A stretch of DNA of 64,000 bases from Cerrena zonata (taxonomy: Eukaryota > Basidiomycota > Agaricomycetes > Polyporales > Cerrenaceae): NCBI GenBank assembly GCA_038087015.1, contig JASBNA010000047.1, forward strand, positions 290,442 to 354,441, in the 5' to 3' direction. The translations under genes were made by a program, and so were the position numbers. The notes below the pieces were generated by a model, which saw only the letters and a program-made list of their open reading frames with translations, was not told the DNA's origin and searched no databases. Shown one piece after another: positions 40,403-50,828 of the stretch; the stretch's first letter is position 1, and each line of letters opens with the position of its first letter.

Positions 40403-42805
40403 ATGGCTCGATCTAAACCATCTAGTGCTAGCGGGGCCAGTTCGAATGCTGCGGGCGGTAGTACGTCTGGACTCGAGAGCAGAGATAAAGAAAGGCCGAC
40501 TTCAAGTCCTGGCTTAACTTCAGTGAATGTCAATCATCGGTCTACATCCAGGCTTTCCAGTACTTCTATGGAGCATCCGAGATCCCGGTCCAGGTCGAGG
40601 TCCAGGTCGAGGTCCAGTTCGTTTCCAAGATCCCGATCTTCTACAGCGAGTTCTTTTCTTGCTTATATTTCTAATGGAACCTATGGTACAGGATCAGTTG
40701 GTAGGGCTGCTAGTGCCAGTACTTCCAGGAATAGAAATAGAATCTTCTCTTTGTTTCGGCTTTTAATGGTTGAGCTTAACCTTCCTTCAGAAAACAAACA
40801 TGGCCTTACCAAGACTAACTCAATGCAAAACAGTAATGCTGATGCGGACATGTCATACGAACAGGTATTAAACTTGCTAAAAGTTCCTCTAGTTTTGGAA
40901 AAATTCATGATTTTTGGTTGTTTGGTATGTCTCAATTCATTTTTAACGTTGTTTACTTTGGTACCACTTAAGATTTGCATTGTGGTCTATAGACTGGTAA
41001 GGAAGTTTATCCTTCATTATAGATCACTGGGCCAGTTAAGTTATTCAATAATCTCTGATGGTTTACGTTTTGTGAAGCGTGACTTGATCACTATTTCCTT
41101 AATCATATCGACTGTGCTTATACTATCATTACCAAATTTAGATATCTCAAGAATGTATCACGACGTTAGAGGACAGGCCCATATCAAACTTTATGTCATG
41201 TTCGGTGTGCTAGAAGTGGGTGATAAGTTATGCTCTTCGATTGGTCAAGACATCTTCAATATTCTATATGGGATTCCCTTATTAGCCTTCAAAGATATCT
41301 CAACTGGCAGTAATCGGGTAAACCAACTCAAACTTACTATATTTTATTTTCTTGCATTAGCATATTTATCTTTCCATTCTTATATATGCATTTATCAAAC
41401 TGTTTCACTTAATGTTGCTGCAAATTCTTATTCTAATGCCTTACTTGCTCTTTTACTTTCTAATCAATTTGCAGAATTGAAATCTTCTGTTTTCAAAAAA
41501 TTCGAACGTGAAGGCCTATTTCAAATTACTATGGCTGATTTGACTGAAAGATTTCAATTGACTTTGATGCTTGGTGTCATTGCTTTGCGAAACTTATTAC
41601 AATTAAACACTACTCACCTTGGTTTGATACCTAATAGTTGGACTAGTTGGAATAAATGGATTGGTGCTATATTTGGACCAAGTATCGTCGTATTAGGTAG
41701 TGAAATTTTGGTGGATTGGTTGAAACATTGTTACGTTACCAAATTTAATAGGGTAAGACCTAGGATCTACAGAAATTTTTTATTTGTTTTAACTTTAGAT
41801 TACCTTGAAGTCTTCAAGGGTCCTTCCAATGCTAATTTATCGAATGAACTATCTGACTATATAGTGTTAACCAAAAGAATTGGTATACCTTTGTTAGCAT
41901 ATATTGTCTGTTTTCTCAGAATGACATTACCTGATTTGAAATCTTTATTCATTTACAGAGACTCTTCGATTACCTACTCAATAATTGTAACATTCAGTCT
42001 TTTCTCAATATCATTCTTCACATTATTATTCATTCGTTTGATGCTCGGGTTAGCTTTATTAAAATGGGCCAATCGTATAAAACACAACCATCAAGCATAT
42101 CAAGCACATTTGAAATCTCAGCATCAATATACTGTCCAACAAGAAAGTGTGCTCTCTACTACCGATAATCTACAGCTATACACTCCAGGAAGACAGATGG
42201 CGAATAATGTAACGCCCAATCAATCATCGGTGGGGTCGAAGGACTCGAACGTTGACGAAATCGGCGTCTTCAAGTCGTCCACGAGTGCTCTAAGACCGCC
42301 CCGAACTTCTACCGGAGCATCCTCTCAGCCTAAACCAAGTGTTTCAGCATCCCCCAAAACTACCGCAAAATCACCATCATTTCTGAGTCATGGATTGTCA
42401 CTACTCGATTTGAATCTTCCATCGCGTACTCCGTCACCGATTGATCCGTTATTGGTTGCGGGGAATAACACAATGGATGAGTCTGCTGTGATTGACGAAG
42501 ATCCACTATCAACAAATTCAACAAGTCAAGAAATGCAAGAGGATGTTGATTTGTCCTTTAGATCTCAAATTGATATGTCATTTTTGCCTGGAGTCCCAAA
42601 CACAGAACCCTCAACTATAAACCCAACTACTAGGTCATATTTATATGACTTTGGAGAAAAGGTTCCACCGACCGTTGAAGAAAGACGTAATAAACAGTTA
42701 ATGAAAGCTCTGAAAAATCATGATAAACTGATGGAGTTGAGTAGTGATGATGAGGTATTGGGGAAAGTGAGGCGATACGAAATGTCTAGTAAAAGAATAT
42801 GGTGA
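40403..42805 (+). CDS. EMP65: TAPT1-family multipass ER membrane protein (EMP65-like)
   Basis: 800 residues. The N-terminal 90 residues are Ser/Arg-rich with an RSRSRS run. The TAPT1 (DUF747) core follows, with several membrane spans: IFGCLVCLNSFLTLFTLVPL, DLITISLIISTVLILSLP, FYFLALAYLSFHSYICIYQ, plus later hydrophobic segments. The conserved loop HIKLYVMFGVLEVGDKLCSSIGQDI is a family hallmark. Yeast Emp65 works with Slp1 to protect folding intermediates of soluble ER proteins; human TAPT1 is linked to cilia. The C-terminal 200 residues are Ser/Thr-rich and cytosolic-looking, with an acidic patch. Confidence 0.88.
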   Translation: MARSKPSSASGASSNAAGGSTSGLESRDKERPTSSPGLTSVNVNHRSTSRLSSTSMEHPRSRSRSRSRSRSSSFPRSRSSTASSFLAYISNGTYGTGSVGRAASASTSRNRNRIFSLFRLLMVELNLPSENKHGLTKTNSMQNSNADADMSYEQVLNLLKVPLVLEKFMIFGCLVCLNSFLTLFTLVPLKICIVVYRLVRKFILHYRSLGQLSYSIISDGLRFVKRDLITISLIISTVLILSLPNLDISRMYHDVRGQAHIKLYVMFGVLEVGDKLCSSIGQDIFNILYGIPLLAFKDISTGSNRVNQLKLTIFYFLALAYLSFHSYICIYQTVSLNVAANSYSNALLALLLSNQFAELKSSVFKKFEREGLFQITMADLTERFQLTLMLGVIALRNLLQLNTTHLGLIPNSWTSWNKWIGAIFGPSIVVLGSEILVDWLKHCYVTKFNRVRPRIYRNFLFVLTLDYLEVFKGPSNANLSNELSDYIVLTKRIGIPLLAYIVCFLRMTLPDLKSLFIYRDSSITYSIIVTFSLFSISFFTLLFIRLMLGLALLKWANRIKHNHQAYQAHLKSQHQYTVQQESVLSTTDNLQLYTPGRQMANNVTPNQSSVGSKDSNVDEIGVFKSSTSALRPPRTSTGASSQPKPSVSASPKTTAKSPSFLSHGLSLLDLNLPSRTPSPIDPLLVAGNNTMDESAVIDEDPLSTNSTSQEMQEDVDLSFRSQIDMSFLPGVPNTEPSTINPTTRSYLYDFGEKVPPTVEERRNKQLMKALKNHDKLMELSSDDEVLGKVRRYEMSSKRIW

Positions 42806-42957
42806 AACAAATATGGTTTGATACCATAACGAATTTTATTTTTGAACTATATACAAGTATTTAATTATTATCTACAAAGGACCACATTCTAATAAATTAA
42901 TTTTTAATATTTCTAATCGGGGAATAAGTCGTACTTCGTCTCGGAAAATGAAACAGA

Positions 42958-44433
42958 TTATTTTTGTTTCATAAGTTGATCTTTCATCAATTTATTAATG
43001 TAATGCATGGTTTGTGGTCTAGGTTTTTTCAAACGGGAACAATAAGCCAAAACAGTGGTTAATAAAGCCAAAGCACCAGCTTGATGAGCAGCAGCCAAGG
43101 GAATAGGAACCAAGTAAATTAAGGTTGATATACCCAACGTGACTTGTAAAGTAAGGAATCCCATAACGGCGTGAAACATTTTAGTGGCATGACGAGGAAT
43201 GATTGCTTTACGTCTATTAGCATATAGATGAAAGACTGTTAATGCGGTGAAAGTGGTAGTGGCAAGAATACGATGAACAAGTTGAACGGTTGTTGGATTT
43301 TCTAATAAGTTTCTCCACCATAAATCAGACTGATCATCTTTTCTACTAAATATAGGAGAAAACAATTCATTTGTACTAGGAATGTAGTCCTCACCCATAA
43401 GAGGGAAAGTATTGTAGATTAGACCAGCATCTAAACCAGCAACCATACCACCACTCATTGCCGTGATGAAAGTAAGGGCGAGTAATGCACCGGCATAGAG
43501 TTTAACTCTTTTCAATGCTGGATTATTTAGTTTTTCAAAAACAGTATTCAAATTATTAATGACGGAGGAGTCAGAAGATGTTTTAATTTGTTTTAACCAC
43601 TTATTTTCATTTAAAATTTCAAAAGCAGTCCATAAGACACCTAAGTAAAGTAAGAATGCAGCACCTAAGTGAGTAGTTAATCTATATTGAGAAACGGTTG
43701 GTTTTGAATTTCTTTCAACCAAACCTTCTTCATCCAAACCTGACTTCACCATCCACCAACCAATAGCACCTTGCAAACCAAGTAAAGCAGTTAATCCAAC
43801 CACTTTCCATTTGACATGAGAGCTGAATTTACGAGTTTTCCAGAAATACAATGCTGGTAAAATAAATAACATACCAATGGTTCTTCCAAGTAAACGATGG
43901 CCCCATTCCATACTGAAAATAAATTTAAATTCATCTAGCGTAATATGAGAGTTAAGCTGCTTGAACTCAGGAGACTCTTTATACTTATTAAACTCTTCTT
44001 CCCATTCAACTTCATTTAAAGGAGGGATAGTTCCAGTGACTGGTTTCCATTCAGTAATGGAAAGACCTGATTCGGTTAATCTGGTAAGCCCTCCTACAAC
44101 GACAATACTGAAAACCAACCCAGAAGTCCCTATAAGCCAATAACCCACAGACTTATCTGAAATCACTGGATCAACTTTAGGATTTCGTTTTACTGAAGTC
44201 TTTAAAGCATTGGAAATTGGACTCGAAGCCTTCGGAAACGTAGAAGCTGCACTGGTAGTACCCACAGTAGTATAAGAACGGGTGCTTGAGCGAATATTAT
44301 TCAAAAACCTGCTGAAAGTAAAGCTTCTTGACTTCAATATAGGAGCAATAGAAAGTCTAGATACTTTTGATCTATGTAAGGTATTTAACACCAACGAATT
44401 TTGGGTGAAAAAAAACCGTGTTTTGCAAAGCAT
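42958..44433 (-). CDS. COX15: Heme A synthase Cox15
   Basis: 491 residues. Mitochondrial inner-membrane enzyme that hydroxylates and oxidises the C8 methyl of heme O to give heme A for cytochrome oxidase. It starts with a long Arg/Ser/Thr-rich presequence (to about residue 75). The first span is followed by GGLTRLTESGLSITEWKPVTGT, then the EWGHRLLGRTIG block containing a heme-ligand His. Further His ligands are in the TTHLGAAFLLYLG and QLVHRILA segments and in AAAHQAGALALLTT near the C-terminus. Eight hydrophobic spans are expected and can be followed by eye. It converges with the EMP65-like gene. Confidence 0.97.
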   Translation of the reverse strand: MLCKTRFFFTQNSLVLNTLHRSKVSRLSIAPILKSRSFTFSRFLNNIRSSTRSYTTVGTTSAASTFPKASSPISNALKTSVKRNPKVDPVISDKSVGYWLIGTSGLVFSIVVVGGLTRLTESGLSITEWKPVTGTIPPLNEVEWEEEFNKYKESPEFKQLNSHITLDEFKFIFSMEWGHRLLGRTIGMLFILPALYFWKTRKFSSHVKWKVVGLTALLGLQGAIGWWMVKSGLDEEGLVERNSKPTVSQYRLTTHLGAAFLLYLGVLWTAFEILNENKWLKQIKTSSDSSVINNLNTVFEKLNNPALKRVKLYAGALLALTFITAMSGGMVAGLDAGLIYNTFPLMGEDYIPSTNELFSPIFSRKDDQSDLWWRNLLENPTTVQLVHRILATTTFTALTVFHLYANRRKAIIPRHATKMFHAVMGFLTLQVTLGISTLIYLVPIPLAAAHQAGALALLTTVLAYCSRLKKPRPQTMHYINKLMKDQLMKQK

Positions 44434-44782
44434 TTTAAATCACCAGCCAATCTTGATTAAGCCAGGACAGCAGATTCTCCAACAGTAATAAGATAAAGAG
44501 TTGCTTCAAGGTTTCTATCGAAAATTTTCACTTAATGATTGATATCTGATGATTTTTTTTCGCACAGGCGTATAAGCAAATTAAACCCAAAGCCCATTGG
44601 ATGGTGTACGGGATTATACTGCTGGTGGTGAAAAATGACATACATTCCTTTTGTGGTTATCATGTCGCAGAAATGAGTAGCGAAAATGACAAAACAGGAT
44701 TTTAGCAGCCAATTATAAGGAACAAGGAGTATGAAAAGCCAGTTTGAAAGCAGTAGGGTCACTGCAAGCTATAACTACAAGA
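44434..44782. other. Divergent promoter between COX15 and the unknown membrane protein
   Basis: 349 bp with no supported gene. A GTGTACGGGATT element near 44605 is only a partial Rap1 match. An out-of-frame ATG at 44731 opens a reading frame of about 20 codons that stops inside the next gene. It could act as a short upstream ORF if the transcript starts before it. Confidence 0.4.
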
Positions 44783-46432
44783 ATGCCAGTCACTAAACGA
44801 GAGGAGGATGCAAGATTCGGAATGTTGGTGTTGGGAAATGATGAAGTACACCAGCTTGCTGACAGTGCTGAATATACTGAAGAGGATTTGTTGGCGAATG
44901 CCATGTACTTATTCATTGTACTCGTGTTTATTACTAGTGTGGTTGCGGTTATTTCCTTTGGTATAAGAGAGTATACCATATCTTTGAAGAAGACAGGCAG
45001 CTCAGCCACTGATAAGAAGGTACTAGCAGCAGGGTGGTCACCGGTAGAAGTGGAAGAGGAAGCCAAAGAGGAGGAAGAAGAAGAGTTTGCACCGATTCTG
45101 GAGATTTCTGAAGATTCAAATACCAAGAAAGACATTGAGCAATCCAGACCAACCGGTACTGGGCTAATACAAGAGCGAACAATCGATGGATATGAGCAGA
45201 TAATTGATACAAGTCTGTATAAGCAGGAGGGATATGGTTCATCCAACGGAGAGATAAGTAGTGAAGAACGAATTGAAGTAATGATTTCGTCGAACCTCAG
45301 TGGAGGGACATTTGATGAAATACTAGAACAAGACTTCACAAGGAGCTTAAAAGAAATGACAAAGAAGAAGTATACGATTAGTGAAATGCAAAAAATTTTT
45401 GAACAAAACAATCGAATAACGTTATATTATCAAAGAGCCCAAAGATACGGAACACCAATCATCTTATCGGAAGTGCTTAAGTATACAAATAAGATACCCA
45501 AGTATGAATTTGCCAATGCCTGGGAAGCCGATAAAATGATTAGTGACATACGGAATAAATTGATGAATAATTTGCAACTCGAGCCTTTTGATAAGAACAT
45601 GATTGTTTTGCAATTGATTAGTATTGGGAGTTCTAGTGAAGTTCTAGATAATGAAAATTATTATTTATTATCTTTTAACGAGTTAATTGAAAATATAATT
45701 GATACCGGAGCCATAATTGATATACTTAACGAATTAGAAGGAATAATTCGAACCAATTTAATCGAAATGATATTAATTTATTGTTGGAGCCATTGGAATT
45801 TCAAATTTAATAATAAAAGATTACAACAGGTAATTTATGAAAGATATCAAAGATGGAAATTTGAAAATTATATTATTTCCAATCATCATATAATATTTCG
45901 AATATTATGTAATTTTAAAATTGGACTTTCATCGATTAAATTTAAAAACGATCGAAATCTAATTAAAGAATACGAATTCAGGTTACAATTACTTTTCCGA
46001 GAATGTATCAAGACAAGTTACTGTAATGAGTTTATGATTTTCATTCCAATGTTAGCCCAAGCAGTTGATATTTCAATTAATCAAAACATTAAATACTTCT
46101 TTTACGACTTACTCAAAATAATCATCACGGTTCATGATAAATGCTGTATGAAAGAGTATTTACAAGAATCAAAGAATACTAACTTGAAAGCGTTACTACA
46201 ACACGGAATCTGGTATAAGCATGATGCCAATCTCCAAAGAAAAGTAAGAGAAATATACCAATATCTAATTGAAATCTTCGATAACGATAACTCGGTTATA
46301 AATAACCTTTCAAACTGGTTCAAAGAAATCGACGGTGGTAAAAAATTTGTTGCTTCCAGTGCCAAATTGAACTCTGATCCATACAATCACTTACTGCAAG
46401 CACCGACTCCTGGCTCCTGGACCGTTCATTGA
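44783..46432 (+). CDS. Single-pass membrane protein of unknown function
   Basis: 549 residues from the ATG at 44783; the frame is open upstream only to a TTG. One clear transmembrane span lies at about 41-60 (MYLFIVLVFITSVVAVISFG). A Glu-rich juxtamembrane stretch (VEVEEEAKEEEEEE) follows, then from about residue 195 an all-helical soluble domain of some 330 residues rich in Ile, Asn, Lys and Tyr (NRITLYYQRAQRYG, EFANAWEADKMISDIRNKLM). The soluble part looks like alpha-solenoid repeats. I do not recognise an orthologue. An in-frame earlier ATG at residue 14 (MLVLGNDE) is an alternative start. No signal peptide precedes the span, so this may be a signal-anchored protein. Confidence 0.75.
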   Translation: MPVTKREEDARFGMLVLGNDEVHQLADSAEYTEEDLLANAMYLFIVLVFITSVVAVISFGIREYTISLKKTGSSATDKKVLAAGWSPVEVEEEAKEEEEEEFAPILEISEDSNTKKDIEQSRPTGTGLIQERTIDGYEQIIDTSLYKQEGYGSSNGEISSEERIEVMISSNLSGGTFDEILEQDFTRSLKEMTKKKYTISEMQKIFEQNNRITLYYQRAQRYGTPIILSEVLKYTNKIPKYEFANAWEADKMISDIRNKLMNNLQLEPFDKNMIVLQLISIGSSSEVLDNENYYLLSFNELIENIIDTGAIIDILNELEGIIRTNLIEMILIYCWSHWNFKFNNKRLQQVIYERYQRWKFENYIISNHHIIFRILCNFKIGLSSIKFKNDRNLIKEYEFRLQLLFRECIKTSYCNEFMIFIPMLAQAVDISINQNIKYFFYDLLKIIITVHDKCCMKEYLQESKNTNLKALLQHGIWYKHDANLQRKVREIYQYLIEIFDNDNSVINNLSNWFKEIDGGKKFVASSAKLNSDPYNHLLQAPTPGSWTVH

Positions 46433-47022
46433 TCAATTCCACACTCAGTGCACCAGAGCCTTCATGTGAAATGAAGGCCAAATGAGGGGCTGGTTCAAAG
46501 CCGTGGTCATGGTGCAATGAAATTCAATTGAAGCGAAAAAAGTCTGATAGCCAAGTCAGTCGAGTTAAAATTCTCAGAAAACAGCTTGTGTTGTTGTCGT
46601 TGTTGTTCTTGTTGTTGTTGTTATTGTTATTGCGGAGTAGGTATCGATTTCACAGTCTTTTCGCAACTGTCTGGATATACCATGGCTATATAGAAAGAGA
46701 GTAGGTGAGTACAACACAGTAGGTAGAAGAATAGACGGTCTACAAAGTAAGATTCCAGCTAGCACAGCTCTGGATGTAGGGGTGGGCTCAAACAAAACCG
46801 GAGAAGAGGTGGTTGTAGAGGGAGTTGATGAAGCAAAGGAATAAAATTGCAAAATCATAAGAAATCGAAGTGAGCGAACAAGGAAATTTTGACAACCAAC
46901 CCGAAAAAAGAGCGAGGGCATCATCATTCGTATATATAAATGTATGGAAATATATAAATATATGTAAAGAGTAGACTAAAAATTAAGTATATTGGTAATA
47001 AACTAGTACTTTATTAAACAGA
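46433..47022. other. Spacer upstream of FAT1
   Basis: 590 bp. It contains a perfect stem-loop at 46458-46478 just after the preceding stop, a GTT/TTG trinucleotide run near 46588-46630, and on the minus strand a 117-codon ATG-initiated frame (46574-46927) starting with three Met. That frame has a hydrophobic start, but its Thr-rich end is simply the trinucleotide run and it resembles nothing I know. I treat it as unlikely to be a gene. Confidence 0.45.
46458..46478. repeat. Perfect 8-bp stem-loop after the membrane-protein gene
   Basis: GCCTTCAT, loop GTGAA, then ATGAAGGC, 25 bp beyond the stop codon at 46432. If transcribed it would form a stable hairpin in the 3' untranslated region. Confidence 0.6.
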
Positions 47023-48989
47023 ATGTCAGGACTTGAATTAGCTGCTGCAGCCGTGTTAGGAAGTCAGTTACTTGATGCCAAATATCATGTTAAAGATGAT
47101 GTTTTATTGATTAGAAAAGTTGTTGCTTCCGCAGTACCATTTTTAATTAACTGTTATAGAGGACGAGCCAGTTATTGGTATTATTTTGAAAAAACTGTTT
47201 TCAAGCATCCTAATAACTTGGCAGTTTCATTCCCACGTCCGTTGAAAGACGGCCCAAGTGCTAAGATTGATGAAAATGGATATGCTATTTATGATGATCA
47301 ATTTCATTTGGAGCAATATACTTATAAGGAATTGTATGATATGATATTACGTTTGAGTTATATTTTGAAATTTGATTATGGGGTTACTGCAGAACAAACT
47401 ATTGCGGTTGATTGTATGAATAAACCATTATTTATTATACTTTGGTTTGCATTATGGAATATTGGAGCAGTTCCAGCATTTCTTAATTTTAATACTAAAG
47501 ATAAACCATTGGTTCATTGCTTGAAAATTGCGAATGTTAGCCAGGTTTTCATTGATCCAGATTGTCAAGAACCAATTAAAGATACCGAATCTTTAATTAA
47601 TGAAGAATTACCAAATGTTAAATTACATTATATGAATGAAGTTGAATTATTGAAGGTCTTGTCCGATAAAACAAGACCAAAACATCGAGCTCCAGATCAC
47701 ACAAGAAGACCAGAAGACTCTGATCACTCTTGTTGTGCTTTGATTTATACCTCTGGTACCACTGGATTTCCAAAAGCTGGGATTATGTCCTGGAGAAAAG
47801 CTTTTATGGCTGCTGCATTTTTTGGTTATATTATGAAGATTAAGAAAAATTCAAATATTTTAACTGCAATGCCATTATACCATTCTACTGCTGCTATGTT
47901 GGGAGTTTGTCCTGCTTTATTAAGTGGTGCTTGTGTTTCGGTATCTCAAAAATTTAGTGCTACTACGTTTTGGACTCAAGCCAAATTATCTGGAGCCACT
48001 CATATTCAATACGTTGGTGAAGTTTGTCGTTACTTACTTAATTCCAAACCCCATCCTGATCAACAAGCTCATAATGTTACTATCGCTTATGGTAATGGGT
48101 TACGTCGTGATATTTGGCCTGATTTTAAAGAAAGGTTTCATATTCAAGGTATTGGTGAATTTTATGCTTCTACTGAATCTCCAATTGCTACTACTAATCT
48201 TCAATACGGTGAATTTGGTATTGGTGCTTGTCGTAAATATGGTGCCCTTATTAATTTAATTACTTCTTTACAGCAAAGATTGGTTAAAATGGATCCTGAA
48301 GATGATAATGAGATATATCGTGATCCAAAAACCGGATTGGCTATACTTGCAGATAGGAATGAACCAGGAGAATTATTAATGAAGATTTTGAATGCCAAAA
48401 ATTCCGAACAAACTTTCCAAGGTTATTATGGTAATAAGAAGGCCACTAATTCTAAGATTGTCCATGATGTTTTCAAGAAGGGAGATGCTTGGTTCCGTTC
48501 AGGAGATTTATTGAAGATGGATGATGATGGATTATTATATTTTGTTGATCGTTTAGGAGATACTTTCCGTTGGAAATCAGAAAATGTTAGTGCATCGGAA
48601 GTTGAAAATGAATTGGCTGGTACTAAGGTTGTTAATCAATCGGTTGTTGTTGGGGTTCGAGTACCAAATCATGAAGGTAGAGCTGGCTTTGCAGTTATTG
48701 ATCCTAAAGATGAGTATTTGGATACTACTAAACATGACGAAGTGTTGGCTAAAATATATGATCATGTTCAACATTCATTACCCAAGTATGCTGTACCACA
48801 ATTATTAAAATTAGTAGAGAAATTCAAGCTAGTCATAATCATAAAGTGCCAAAGAATCAATTTAAGAATTTGAAATTACCAAAGGGAGAACTGGGTAAAG
48901 ATTTAATTTACTGGTTAAATGGAGATCGATATGAAGAATTGACTGAAGATTCCTGGCTGAAGATTATGAGCGGAGCATCTAAATTATGA
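47023..48989 (+). CDS. FAT1: Very long-chain fatty acyl-CoA synthetase / fatty acid transporter, interrupted by a frameshift
   Basis: ATP-dependent acyl-CoA synthetase of the FATP/Fat1 family, which imports and activates long and very long chain fatty acids at the ER, lipid droplets and plasma membrane. The AMP/ATP loop LIYTSGTTGFPKAG and the FATP signature YFVDRLGDTFRWKSENVSASEVEN are intact. The first frame ends at 48873 after ...LLKLVEKFKLVIIIK. The +1 frame from about 48827 continues as ASHNHKVPKNQFKNLKLPKG... to GASKL with a TGA at 48987-48989. That tail matches the NHK...REQKLPKG...IFWL pattern of yeast Fat1. One extra A at 48826-48827 gives 655 residues (yeast 669). Assembly error is likely. 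Confidence 0.93.
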
Positions 48990-49091
48990 GCAAGTCTTTT
49001 TAATTCTATTTATAAGTATGTATTACAATTATAAACGTTTGATTTTAAGTAGGTTAAAATTGTATTAAATTATTTAATCATAAGAGATTCA

Positions 49092-50342
49092 TTATTGTTT
49101 ATCAGAAATGGCAACAACACCAGGTAATTCTTTACCTTCCAATAATTCCAAAGAAGCACCACCACCAGTAGAAACATGAGATAATTTTTCAACAACCCCG
49201 AATTTTTTAGCAACGGTAGCAGTATCACCCCCACCAATAATGACGGTGTTACCAGCTTCGGCAGATTTGACGGTAGCGTCTAATAAGGCTTTAGTACCAG
49301 CGGCGAATTTTTCAAATTCGAAAACCCCTGGAGGACCATTCCAAACAATGGTTTTAGCTTCGGCAACGGTTTGAGTAAATAATTCTCTTGATTTTGGACC
49401 GGCATCAAGACCCATCCATTTATCTGGAATACCTTCTTCTTGAGTGGCAGTAGAAGTGTTAGCATCTTTATCGAATTTATCAGCAGTGACGAAATCAATT
49501 GGTAAAACAATTTTAACGCCATTCTTTTTAGCCTTGGCCACTAAATGTTCGACATTCTTAGAACCGGCTTCATCGAAAAGAGAGTCACCAATTGGCATAT
49601 TATCCAAGATTTTTTTGAAAGTGAAGGCCATACCACCACCAACAATCAACAAGTTGACTTTATCTAATAAGTTATCAATTAATTGAATCTTATCACTAAC
49701 TTTAGCCCCACCCAAGATGGCCAAAAATGGTCTGGTTGGGTTTTCCAAAGCTTTGGCAAAGTATTCCAATTCCTTGGCCATCAAGAACCCAGCGGCTCTT
49801 TGAGGTAAGTTGAATCCAACCATGGATGAATGAGCTCTGTGAGCAGTACCAAAAGCATCGTTAACGTAAACATCGGCTAAGGCAGTCAATTGACTTCTGA
49901 ATTTTTCAACATCTTCCTTAGAAGCCTTAACTTTTTCACCATCAACTTTACGGGATCCTTCTTCTTCAATATGGAAACGCAAGTTTTCTAATAAGAAAAC
50001 TTCCCCGTTAGATCCCCCATTGACGGCAGCCTCAACTTCACCACCAACACAATCGTTCAAAAAGTTAACTTTTTGACCCAATAATTTTTCCAATTCACTG
50101 GCAACTGGGGCTAACGAGTATTTACCAACACGTTCCCCGTTTGGTCTACCCAAATGCGAGGCCAATACCACGGCCTTTGGTTTCTTTTCCAAAACATACT
50201 TAATGGTTGGTAAAGCAGCAACAATACGTTGATTGTTAGTAATGGTGCTTCCATCTAATGGAACATTGAAGTCGACTCTGATGAAAACCCTTTTACCGGC
50301 AACATCCAAATCCTTGACAGATAATTTATTAGAAAGAGACAT
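49092..50342 (-). CDS. PGK1: 3-Phosphoglycerate kinase
   Basis: 416 residues from [19 protein letters not shown]; the frame is open further upstream but without another ATG. It transfers phosphate from 1,3-bisphosphoglycerate to ADP in glycolysis. Substrate-binding [10 protein letters not shown] and [19 protein letters not shown], and the nucleotide-side [12 protein letters not shown] and [13 protein letters not shown], are present, along with the closing [19 protein letters not shown]. Extreme codon bias, with CTG avoided. The promoter carries a CGG-N11-CCG site, and a 10-bp repeat array sits directly before the ATG. Divergent from FES1. Confidence 0.99.
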   Translation of the reverse strand: MSLSNKLSVKDLDVAGKRVFIRVDFNVPLDGSTITNNQRIVAALPTIKYVLEKKPKAVVLASHLGRPNGERVGKYSLAPVASELEKLLGQKVNFLNDCVGGEVEAAVNGGSNGEVFLLENLRFHIEEEGSRKVDGEKVKASKEDVEKFRSQLTALADVYVNDAFGTAHRAHSSMVGFNLPQRAAGFLMAKELEYFAKALENPTRPFLAILGGAKVSDKIQLIDNLLDKVNLLIVGGGMAFTFKKILDNMPIGDSLFDEAGSKNVEHLVAKAKKNGVKIVLPIDFVTADKFDKDANTSTATQEEGIPDKWMGLDAGPKSRELFTQTVAEAKTIVWNGPPGVFEFEKFAAGTKALLDATVKSAEAGNTVIIGGGDTATVAKKFGVVEKLSHVSTGGGASLELLEGKELPGVVAISDKQ

Positions 50343-50350
50343 GATATATC

Positions 50351-50390
50351 GTAAATAGTATCGAATAGTATCGAATAATATCGAATAGTA
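50351..50390. repeat. Four tandem decamers in the PGK1 leader
   Basis: Four consecutive 10-bp units of TCGAATAGTA type (50351, 50361, 50371, 50381). The outer unit and one middle unit carry small changes. They lie 9-48 bases before the PGK1 ATG, so probably in its 5' untranslated region. Confidence 0.85.
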
Positions 50391-50546
50391 ATATTGTTCC
50401 AACTACTTGCTCTACAATTTCCAAAGCGATCCTTCCATTTAAGTACCTCCAGTTTCACACCACGTTATGTCCACTAAACCTACGCTCCTGCACAATGCCC
50501 GCGCTACCAAAAAAACTCCGAGCGACCGCCAGAACCTGCTGCCCGG

Positions 50547-50563
50547 CGGATGGGCCTGTTCCG
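50547..50563. promoter_or_regulatory. PGK1: Gal4-type CGG-N11-CCG site in the PGK1 promoter
   Basis: CGG (50547-50549), eleven bases, CCG (50561-50563), about 205 bp upstream of the PGK1 start. In Candida albicans, Gal4 was rewired from galactose genes to glycolytic genes. The site fits that known link, but a single match by inspection is not proof. Confidence 0.5.
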
Positions 50564-50828
50564 TAGACCGGTACCTCCCCAATCAGCTGATCCAATCATT
50601 CCACTCCACCATTGACCCTGGACCATTGACCATTGACCATTGATCCTTGGTAGAACATGGGGTGACGATGGTGTAGCGTGGGCCAGCTGGCTCAGTTGGC
50701 TGATGATTTACCGTTTGTCAGTCAACAATCAGTAGACAGTACTTGGTGGTTATCAGCTTATTACTTTAGTGAGAGGGCTAACTTTACTGGCTTACTTTTG
50801 CAAGTCGGTAGCGGTATTGGTCTAGTTA

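Noticed and set aside
44713..45411. 232-codon frame antisense to the unknown membrane protein
   Set aside because: It begins on TTG, has Ser-rich composition mirroring the opposite coding strand, and overlaps a better frame along its whole length.
46574..46927. 117-codon ATG-initiated frame upstream of FAT1
   Set aside because: The hydrophobic start is weak, the end is translated trinucleotide repeat, and it sits in a promoter. Not listed as a gene without transcript evidence.
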